Shown here in pieces: positions 56,063 to 64,000 of a stretch of 64,000 nt of DNA (positions within the stretch are counted from its first letter, which is position 1; the number at the start of each line of letters is the position of its first letter). Below the pieces are notes generated by a model. It worked only from the letters and a program-made list of their open reading frames with translations, did not search any database and had not been told where the DNA came from. The stretch covers positions 434,001-498,000 of the forward strand of contig MU859061.1 of the NCBI GenBank assembly GCA_033297205.1. The letters are read 5' to 3'. This DNA comes from Pseudoneurospora amorphoporcata. Lineage: Eukaryota > Ascomycota > Sordariomycetes > Sordariales > Sordariaceae. Made by a program: the position numbers and the translations under genes.

Positions 56063-59000
56063 ATGTCTTCGGGTTATACCTATTACACGCCGTCCTCACT
56101 GGCCGATAACGACTCGGCCACGCCGGAGCGCAACCAACTATCACAAGGAAGCCATCTCACACCAAATACCCTCAGTAACTCGGCGTCACCTGCCCTCAAC
56201 AACACACAGACGCCAGAAGAGTCTCTAGATGCTTTCAATAACCATTACCAGTATCAACAATTAGACTTCGCCAACGCTGAAGACCCGTTCTTTGGCGTCA
56301 ACTTTTCTTCCATCGAGGACGGTTCACCTTCCTTTCTCGAAGACGACTTCATCCAGACAGCCAACAGCAACCACTTCCCCGACCGCACCTCGTCCGAACC
56401 AGTCCTGAAGACACAAAATGCTCTGTTAGGTGCCAGTCATCTCCCCATGAGTCCAGAAAAAACGCCTCCAATACAGACCTCTCCAAATCTCGAAGCCGGC
56501 TCCAACCAAGCCACCTTTCCGAAACGTTCACCTATTTCCGTCAATACCCAAGAGGTCACCCATCGGCCAAAACAGCCATCTCTATCAGACTCGCAGGACA
56601 GCAGCCAAGCCGGGTACGGGTTGACACCAGAAACCGCCAATAGCGCGGAGCTGGGTGACGACGCCTCTGTGCCCTCAATCAACGTCATGTCAGAGCAAAG
56701 TCCAACGGTAACAGTCTCAGATTGGGACAACATCAACTCGTATACTCTCACCAACGCTCAATCCCGTCCTCTCTACCCCGGCGTCAATGGAAACGACTTC
56801 GCCAATCAGACTTCGGACGGCAATATGTCCCCATCATCGACACTCGCACGCGATGGGTCAGTACGCTGGGCCCCAGATCAAGTCACTGGCCGAACTGGAG
56901 TAGCACCCGATAACCGGTCCTCCGCCGAGGTACGCAGCGTAAACGAACTTGCTGCCGAGAACCACGTTAAAGAACGAAACGAGGAGGTCGATGCCTGGAT
57001 GGCCAAGTTGAAGGCTGTCGGCCGTACAGGGTCGGGCTTTGTGGATGTGAACCAGCCTTCCTTACAACCACTTAGCCAAGATGATGAAAGCATCGATCCG
57101 TGCGAGATCCCAAGGGAGATCGGAATGAAACCTTCCGAAAACAAGAAAATACCAGGACAGACCTACTTTACGGAGAAAGGCGGCATAATGACAGCGGAGG
57201 ATCGAGCTATTATACACGGGAACCGCAACTGGGCCGATGCACCGCTGTTATTCCCCATCACCTCTGAACGACATCAGCCAGAGACTTCCCAAGATGCCAT
57301 GCGAAAATATGAGCAAATGTGCAAAGACAATGGCTCCATCATCTCAAGAGCAGCAACCTGGGGAACAAGGCGTCGCAGTGTCGGCACCATTGACGCCGAG
57401 GTCGAAAACGCTGGAAATTTTCTCAAAAAGCTGGCCTTGAGCAGAGGAGATTCTCTTCGTCGACCCAGCGCCATCATCCAAGAGCTCCGAGGTCTAGTCA
57501 GAAGACCCAGCAACACCAAACGAACTAGGGCCGAAAATGAAGAGCATGTTTCCAACTCGACGCGCTCATCGGTGGACCGAAAGGAAAGCCGGGGCAGTTT
57601 GAGTTTGGCTCCTCCAAGTCGCACAGGAAGCTTGGGCAAGAAGCAATCGGTTCCCAGCATCAACACTGCCTTGGTCGCCATGGGAAGCAATGTGGCATCT
57701 ATCGGAGCCGCGCATGCTAGGAATGGCTCGATCAGTAACACACCCATCACTTCTCCTAATGCCAAAAGTCCAGCACGGAATTTGAGTGTGTCAAATTTTT
57801 CAACCCGCTTCCGCAGCAGGTCGGACGCTTCTGCTCGCAAGGAGTCCAATGGTGGTCTCGCAGGCATGTTGAAGAGTTATGGCGGTCCTCCAGTCCCGTC
57901 CCTTCCAAGACCTCCTCCGGAAGCAAAGCCTTCCGCGGAAGTCATAGAGATCGATGATGATTCGGATGAAGAAGATGATGAGGACGCGGAAGGAGACTCC
58001 AGCGCCGATTCAAGCGCATCGATTCTCAACATCCAGCCAACAGACGAGGGTTTCAAGAAACACTTTTTGGAGCTTCATCCTAAGCTCCCCGAAAAAAGCC
58101 TTTACCTGGTTGACCGCGTTGTCTACCAGCAGAAAGTACGTTACAAGGCCCTCTTGAACCTCAAAAAGGACCACGAACAGCACCTCATGAACAAGAGCTG
58201 CCCATCTGGGTCCAAGTGCATCAAATCAGGCGGAAAGGCAAAGATGTTGAAGCCCGGTCCCAACGGTCGAGGATTCACTGAGCGGTCTGAAGACGACATG
58301 CCACCCGGCGACAAAATGATCAACCTAAACCAGTTCCCTGCCAACATCCCTCCGCCAATCACCAGGGACTTGCCCGCTGAGCTGGAGTGTCAGTTGTGCT
58401 TCCAAGCCAGGGTGTTCGGGAAACCTTCGGATTGGACCAAACACGTGCACGAGGATGTGTCGCCTTTTGCCTGTACCTGGGAACACTGCAGAGATGGCAA
58501 CAAAACATTCAAGCGAAAGGCCGACTGGGTCCGCCATGAAAACGAAGGCCATCGTCATCTCGAGTGGTGGAAATGCCGCGTCGACGATTGCACCCATGAA
58601 TGCTACCGGCGGGACAACTTCCTCCAGCATCTCGTGCGCGAGCACAAGTACCTTGAGCCTAAGGACAAGACAAAGGGCGCTATCAGAAAAGCTGGCGGCG
58701 CGCGCCACCCGACGTGGCAGATGGTGGAGAAGTGCCACGAAATGACTACCAAAACACCGCGTCAGGAGCCGTGTCGGTTCTGTGGGGAAGAGCTCGCGAC
58801 ATGGAAGAAGTTGACAGTCCATCTGGCTAAGCACATGGAGCAAATCAGCTTGCCCATCATCAAGCTCGTGGAGCGAACGGAGGTAGATCCTGACACGATC
58901 ATCAGTCCGGTGCAGGAACCGCCGCCGAGGCATTTCCCGCCTCCTATGCCCCAGAATAACGACAGAAGGCACAGCGGGCAGCCTCATATGCAGCAGCGGT

Positions 59001-59719
59001 TCGATCCGGCAATGACTGGCATGAGCCATATGCCCATGCGCCAAATGCCAATGTCCTATCCCGGCACCCCACAGCAACACCCAGGCTTTGGGTACCAACC
59101 GTTCCCTCAGCCTGGCTACCAGCCATCACCCTTTGGCGATGTCTCCCAAGGCATGATGCCATCAGGTTCAATGAACATGTCCATGGGCGAGCAGCCAATG
59201 AACCAAGGCTTTCCCAACTTAATCACCACTCAGCCAGCGTACACCACCATGCCCATGACCACCACAGCTGGGTACATGACCTCCGCCATGTCTGCCTCGC
59301 AGATGGGCGTCTCACAGCTGACCACCCCGCTAATGGGCACACCGTTAATGGGCGCGCCGCCTAACCAGTTCATGGGTATAGCCCCAGACGGCGCCGGAAC
59401 AGAGGCGTTTCCCGGAATTGATCTCAACATGAATATGAACGCTTTGGGACTTCAAGAGGCTGCCTCCTCGATGGGATACGGAAATATGAACAGTGGTGGT
59501 GGTGGGATGTTGATGGACCCCAACTTCGCTCCCAATCCGAGTCAAAGTGGCAGTCGACCGCATTCACAGAATGGTCATCACCAACACCATGGACATAGAA
59601 GACAACAGTCGCATGGACATGTGAATGCGCAGTTTATGCCGATGAATGGGCCTCATAGGAGTGTGAGTCCGTTTGGGACTGGGACGTTGCCTATGCCGGG
59701 ACAAAATGGATTTTACTAG
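56063..59719 (+). CDS. Large C2H2 zinc-finger protein, probable transcription regulator
   Basis: Intronless frame of 1218 aa starting MSSGYTYYTPSSLADNDSA. Residues 1-770 are Ser/Thr/Pro/Asn-rich and disordered, with an acidic patch at about 631-652 (IDDDSDEEDDEDAEGD). A cluster of zinc fingers lies at about 774-925: CQLCFQARVFGKPSDWTKHV, CTWEHCRDGNKTFKRKADWV, CRVDDCTHECYRRDNFLQHL and, after a spacer, CRFCGEELATWKKLTVHLAK. The C-terminal 290 residues are Met/Pro/Gln-rich (MPMRQMPMSYPG) and end PMPGQNGFY. The layout is that of conserved Pezizomycotina C2H2 regulators; nuclear DNA binding is inferred, and the target is unknown. Confidence 0.88.
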   Translation: MSSGYTYYTPSSLADNDSATPERNQLSQGSHLTPNTLSNSASPALNNTQTPEESLDAFNNHYQYQQLDFANAEDPFFGVNFSSIEDGSPSFLEDDFIQTANSNHFPDRTSSEPVLKTQNALLGASHLPMSPEKTPPIQTSPNLEAGSNQATFPKRSPISVNTQEVTHRPKQPSLSDSQDSSQAGYGLTPETANSAELGDDASVPSINVMSEQSPTVTVSDWDNINSYTLTNAQSRPLYPGVNGNDFANQTSDGNMSPSSTLARDGSVRWAPDQVTGRTGVAPDNRSSAEVRSVNELAAENHVKERNEEVDAWMAKLKAVGRTGSGFVDVNQPSLQPLSQDDESIDPCEIPREIGMKPSENKKIPGQTYFTEKGGIMTAEDRAIIHGNRNWADAPLLFPITSERHQPETSQDAMRKYEQMCKDNGSIISRAATWGTRRRSVGTIDAEVENAGNFLKKLALSRGDSLRRPSAIIQELRGLVRRPSNTKRTRAENEEHVSNSTRSSVDRKESRGSLSLAPPSRTGSLGKKQSVPSINTALVAMGSNVASIGAAHARNGSISNTPITSPNAKSPARNLSVSNFSTRFRSRSDASARKESNGGLAGMLKSYGGPPVPSLPRPPPEAKPSAEVIEIDDDSDEEDDEDAEGDSSADSSASILNIQPTDEGFKKHFLELHPKLPEKSLYLVDRVVYQQKVRYKALLNLKKDHEQHLMNKSCPSGSKCIKSGGKAKMLKPGPNGRGFTERSEDDMPPGDKMINLNQFPANIPPPITRDLPAELECQLCFQARVFGKPSDWTKHVHEDVSPFACTWEHCRDGNKTFKRKADWVRHENEGHRHLEWWKCRVDDCTHECYRRDNFLQHLVREHKYLEPKDKTKGAIRKAGGARHPTWQMVEKCHEMTTKTPRQEPCRFCGEELATWKKLTVHLAKHMEQISLPIIKLVERTEVDPDTIISPVQEPPPRHFPPPMPQNNDRRHSGQPHMQQRFDPAMTGMSHMPMRQMPMSYPGTPQQHPGFGYQPFPQPGYQPSPFGDVSQGMMPSGSMNMSMGEQPMNQGFPNLITTQPAYTTMPMTTTAGYMTSAMSASQMGVSQLTTPLMGTPLMGAPPNQFMGIAPDGAGTEAFPGIDLNMNMNALGLQEAASSMGYGNMNSGGGGMLMDPNFAPNPSQSGSRPHSQNGHHQHHGHRRQQSHGHVNAQFMPMNGPHRSVSPFGTGTLPMPGQNGFY

Positions 59720-62700
59720 AGTGATGCTTGTTTCTTTCTTGGTGGTGATACAGTCGGTGGTTGTTTCGATACCCTTTGGTTTGCGTATACGTTTTTTCTG
59801 TTGGGGTCGATTTTAACATGATATGTCCATGAGAGAGTTAGGGTCGAGGCGTTACAAAGACGGGATGATGCAGGTGTATTTTTTATTTTTTTTTTCTCCA
59901 GTCTCTTATTTTCTGTGGTTCATGATCACGACCTACGTGAGAGACGAACGCTGAGTCGGACAAGGCGTGAGGTTTTCCTTTCTCCTGTCTTCTGGGTGGT
60001 TCTTGATCTTTCATTTTGAAACGCAATCATTGGACGCGGGCGGTGGTTACTTGAGTTCTACCTACTAGTTCCGGGGAACCTCTTCCAAGCGCGAGGGTGA
60101 CCTTCAGTTCCTTTTGGATATCTTGGATAGACAAGCCCTTTTATTGTTGCTCACTCATTTGACCATCATGACCGTGGGCCGTGAATCTCAGATGTTGCAG
60201 TCACATGGGCGTCTACCATACCTACTCACTCTGTGCTACCTCATGAATCTGGCTTTAGACGCTTTAGACTAGTCTAGATACTAGACTTACCACAGGGATG
60301 GTAGGTGGTGACTTGCATAAACCTGATGCATTTCGTGCCTCGGATCTTGAGGCGATCTCGCAATCTGACGTGTAACCGCGACAGGACAGGGGCACAGGGG
60401 CTCGCATGGTGATGCAGGGATGGCTCCTCTTGCGAATCTCCATGATCAATCAATGAGCTGCGTGGACAGAAGGAGCCTATCTAGGACCCAGCTGAGATGA
60501 CGGGATGCAAGGGCGACTTGACTTCCCCTGGTCCATGGTCCTTGGTCCATCCATGGTCCGGTACCTTGGTTATTAAGGTTTCGGGACCCGGCACCCAGGC
60601 GTCAATCGTAACATGTATTGTACACCTACCTCTGGCTGCCGGGGAGGGAAAAAAAAAGAAGGTTAGAACTAAAATCTTGTGAATTCGCTGTTAGTGTAGG
60701 TAGGTAGATCGGTACAGTACGTAGCAAAAGGCAGGATGCTATCTAGTCTACAGAATAGCTTTGCCTAGTGTAAGGTACCCCAGCGATGAATCGTGGTTTC
60801 TTTCCTGTAGGCTGGAAGTACCGAGTTAACCTTTTGTTATCCCCGGCAGAGGTGTAGATAGGTGCATGCATTACATTTCCACTAACGACCTGCTGCTAAG
60901 GTAGCTTGAGCTTTGTGACTTGGGCCGGCCGGCCGTCCGTGAGTAGGTAGTTGCTGCTGCGGTTGTGGTACTGGTGCGGTTGAGATGTAATGTCTAGGTA
61001 CACTTACCAGGCTCGCCACAAGGCTTCCTTCCATGGACTCTCTTATGTTGAATGGTTGATGTCTTGGAGATGACAACGGGACGGGAGAGGACTCGAGTGG
61101 ATGGCGCGCAGTCTTGTTCAAGTTGTTCCACTTCATATGGATATGACCTCGAATCTCAATGGAAGCTCATTGCCTAAATAGAGCCGCGAGTGCCGTCCGT
61201 TTAAACAACCTGGACATGCTTAATTCCCGTCTATCTCTCTTACGGAAAGGAACAAGTCCTTGAATTCCAAAAAAGGGCCAAGAAGATCGTCAGGGGTCCA
61301 GAACTCCTGGTCGTCTCCATCTGACTCCATCAAAGTTAGGCTCCCCCTGGCCCTCTCTCTTCGGTTAGCGGCCCTCAGTGGACAAGGCGGGGCTCGGTAC
61401 CTGAACGGTGGCGGGCGCGGGCGACCTGATTGTTGCGCTTTCAACCAATCAGATCTCCACCTCACAAACGAAAGAGCCGCCCACTTGTTAACCCCTGTTG
61501 GGCGCTGCTCGGCCGCGCAACCCCACCATCGTTTCAGTTAACGATGCTTGGGCTTGTCAGGGGAAATTCAATTCTTGGACTGCAGACTTCAATCTTTTCG
61601 ATGATTGAACATGGAAGTGAACAACCGGGCACTTGGCCTGGCTGGCACCAAAGATGGGGACTGACTGGCGACCGCTGCCCCGCTGAGCCACGCGGGCATG
61701 AACGAAGCTGAATGCGATGTGTAGGCCGGTGGATGTTCGTTCGTATCTAGTCCGTCTATCTATGTATGGAAGAAGACTGGGCCGACCGACAAGAGGGGGG
61801 CACGGCAGTGAAGGTTCTTTATACCAAGCCTTTGAGAAGCCCAGACTGGAGGCCCCCCTTCGATGCAAGCAAGGTACGCACTGGACTGGATAACCTGCCC
61901 CCGAAGACCACTCACTCACTGACAAGAGCGAGAGAGATGAGATGATGATGAGCGTTTGTTTGATGCTGAGATGAATAGGTAACGGATTGGACGGATCGGG
62001 CAGTCCGTTTGTTTTCCTTCTCATTCTTCCTTGCTTGACCCGAGTGGGTGAGTTGCCTGCCCGGTAAGGTGATGGAGTTTCGTTCGCTGTTTGTCATTCG
62101 CCCGAGTGGGTGAGTGTGGCAAGGCGAGGAGGCGTTTTAACCATCAATACCGACTCGGGACTCGTTCGCTGGGAGCCTTGGATAGGTTCGGTTGTTTTTG
62201 TTCCATTTGTTCCTCGCTTGATTCGTTCCGAGAGATTCGATTTCGAGTAGGGGACAGAGCTGACAAGAATGATGTGATGTTGTGTGTGTGGGAGGCAACT
62301 CAACACGCTTCGTGGAGGGGGATTCCCAGTCTTTCTCATTCAATACGGGGCTTCCTGACTTTCAAGTTAACTGCTGCAACTTTGAATCTCAAACCTCAAA
62401 CTTCCATCATGTCGTTACTTGGGAAAACGCTTGAGAGATTCTTGTTTCACATACCCGCTGGGGTGAACCCTTCTTGTCGTCCGTCTGGGAGTCGTCCCGG
62501 TCTTGGGTGTTGAGAGATCATCGGGCGGAATCTGTGACTTCCACTTTCTTCGCTCTTTCCACTTTTCCATCACCGATTACCATTCTTTTTTCACGCCTCT
62601 TTTCACTTCTTTTCAAACAATCCAGCTGGCCTGTGCATTTTCTTTTCCCGAACAAGCACAGCGCAGGTCGCTTTCCTTTCTTCTTCTGTTTTCGATTCAC

Positions 62701-63543
62701 GCACTCCCCAACACTGCAGAAGAACACGAGGGTTCTCGACTTTCCGTTCGAGTTCCATGACGACTTGGACAACATCCTAGAAGGCCTTTTTTTTTTTTTT
62801 TTACCCTTCTCCCATCCAAACGTCGATCATTATCTGACTTGGATCCGGTTTCTTGGACTGGGGACCTGGACCGTGAGCACCTGGACGCCTTGGACAAGGA
62901 CAATTCAACCCAAACGAACAATACCCGTTCTTCTCATTCTTCGCGCCCATCCTTCTCTCACACCTTTTGTTCTGCTCGCTCTCCTTCTTTGAGCACACAG
63001 ACAGGGCCCCTTTGAGGATCCTTTTGGTTTTCTTTCACTTCTCCTTCCAGGTTGATCCTCGGCTTTTTCCATTGTTTGGCCTTGACTATCCGGTGCTTTT
63101 TTTTTCAACACGTCAATCGTCGTCACTTAGGAGGGTTCAACAACAAGAACTTTGTCTTCTTTGTGTTGGTCAATCACTCACGTCCAACCAATCACCACTC
63201 AACATACACACCATTCATTGTTTTACTACCGCGACATCTGATCGATACATCATCCAACTTTCCGAGAACCGGCTTCGAGGAATCACTGAACAGCAAATCT
63301 TTCGACGGCACACATGAACTAAGGGGTTTCGAATCAATACCACAATAACAGAATCAACCTTCGACCATTTCGCCAGCACATATCTCTTAACTACAACATT
63401 ATCGACGACACAACATAGGAGGAAGAAGGAAGGAGGAATTTACATACGACCGGGGAGAGAAGAAGAAGAAACTAAGCTGGACATTATTATCCGAACCGAA
63501 CATATCCATCATTCATTTATCAACACATTCAACAACAAACACC
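59720..63543. other. Long intergenic region before the FLC/TRP gene
   Basis: 3.8 kb. The first about 250 bp are the C2H2 terminator region (T-rich at 59878-59895). 62500-63540 is strongly pyrimidine-rich, with T-runs (62790-62805, 63103-63111), as in long fungal 5' leaders, and probably belongs to the transcript starting before 63544. No gene recognised. Confidence 0.45.
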
Positions 63544-64000
63544 ATGATTCGCAGGAAGCGGACGGCCCTCGCGGCCCTCTTCGCCGGGCTGGTTATGGCA
63601 CAGGGAGTCATGGGCGATGACATTCTCAAGACAGTCGGCTTTGACACATGCGAGCAGGACGCCCAGGTTTCAGTGCAAAAGGCCGATATCACCTACAACA
63701 ACGCCGACAAGACGGTTACTTTCGACGTGGCGGGGACGAGCAACCAAGTACAGAATGTCACGGCTCATATAACAGTGACGGCGTACGGGGCGAATATCTA
63801 CGAAAACAAGTTTAACCCTTGCGATGCGGGTACTTTTGTTAAGCAGCTATGTCCTGGTATGTGGAAGTTCTGGATGACGGGGTTTATTGTAGGTGGTGAT
63901 ATGCTGACATCTGATAGTCCCCGCGGGTACCTTTTCCGCCAAAGGAACCCAGAAGATTCCTGCAGAGTTTGCCGACATGGTGCCGTCGATAGCATTTCAG
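63544..64000 (+). CDS. FLC/TRP-like membrane protein (ML-like domain), 5' part
   Basis: Exon 1 is 63544-63856 and exon 2 starts at 63918 after a 61-nt intron (GTATGT..GATAG); the gene runs off the window. Start MIRRKRTALAALFAGLVMAQ is a signal peptide ending near GVMG. The mature start has ILKTVGFDTCEQDAQVSVQK, ITYNNADKTVTFDVAGTSNQ, VQNVTAHITVTAYGANIY, FNPCDAGTFVKQLCPVPAGT and FADMVPSIAF. These are hallmarks of the lipid-binding ML-like ectodomain that precedes the transmembrane TRP-like region in fungal flavin-carrier (FLC)/Pkd2 proteins, which are involved in calcium and cell-wall homeostasis. The channel part is outside the window. Confidence 0.88.
   Translation, partial: MIRRKRTALAALFAGLVMAQGVMGDDILKTVGFDTCEQDAQVSVQKADITYNNADKTVTFDVAGTSNQVQNVTAHITVTAYGANIYENKFNPCDAGTFVKQLCPGMWKFWMTGFIVGGDMLTSDSPRGYLFRQRNPEDSCRVCRHGAVDSIS

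Noticed and set aside
58325..59098. 257-aa minus-strand ORF
   Set aside because: Antisense shadow of the C2H2 gene.

Overview
The window is nuclear DNA of a filamentous ascomycete (Pezizomycotina, most likely a Sordariomycete). Genes have short introns (about 50-90 nt) with GT..CTAAC..AG signals. Housekeeping proteins are clearly ascomycete (Naa10/Ard1, SPF45, RRN3, HAP3, prefoldin 2, CMC2, TMEM14, an FLC-type TRP channel). Repeated copies differ by CpA->TpA / TpG->TpA transitions, the signature of repeat-induced point mutation (RIP). No organelle, bacterial or viral sequence was recognised.

Layout. (1) 1-4161, core: 5' end of naa10 (-), a short-chain dehydrogenase (+) and the SPF45-like splicing factor (+). 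(2) About 4200-36800, accessory and repeat-rich: a RIP-broken gene at 5559, dispersed repeats, a RIP-degraded NLR copy (9252-18710) split by nested LTR elements with readable target-site duplications, more solo LTRs, and then the one intact accessory locus at 24698-29946. Beyond it lie further relics (a split acidic-tail gene, a zinc-finger/ankyrin/gag/NLR patchwork). (3) About 36800-64000, core: a truncated-looking bZIP-like ORF (-), RRN3 (-), HAP3 (-), prefoldin subunit 2 (-), CMC2 (+), TMEM14 (-), a 1218-aa C2H2 protein (+) and the 5' end of an FLC/TRP membrane protein (+), separated by long intergenic stretches.

Main result. At 24698-29946 two genes are divergently arranged. The minus-strand gene, assembled from four exons, encodes a 1005-aa NLR-type protein: a Gly/Asn-rich N-terminal motif, a NACHT NTPase and six near-identical WD40 repeats that differ mainly at ligand-facing positions. 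The plus-strand gene encodes a purine-nucleoside-phosphorylase-like (PNP_UDP) domain followed in frame by the same Gly/Asn-rich motif at its C-terminus. The match between the two motifs (about 23 identical positions over 33, both ending GPFY) appears only after the NLR's short first introns are removed. This is the architecture of fungal amyloid-signalling pairs (receptor with N-terminal motif, effector with matching C-terminal motif), here with a nucleosidase-like effector. The effector carries a single in-frame TAG where a Trp codon is expected, just before the motif; it looks like a RIP transition and would disconnect effector from receptor in this strain.

Exon coordinates are my own splice predictions from reading frames, family similarity and consensus splice sites. 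Family names come from recognised motifs, not database searches.
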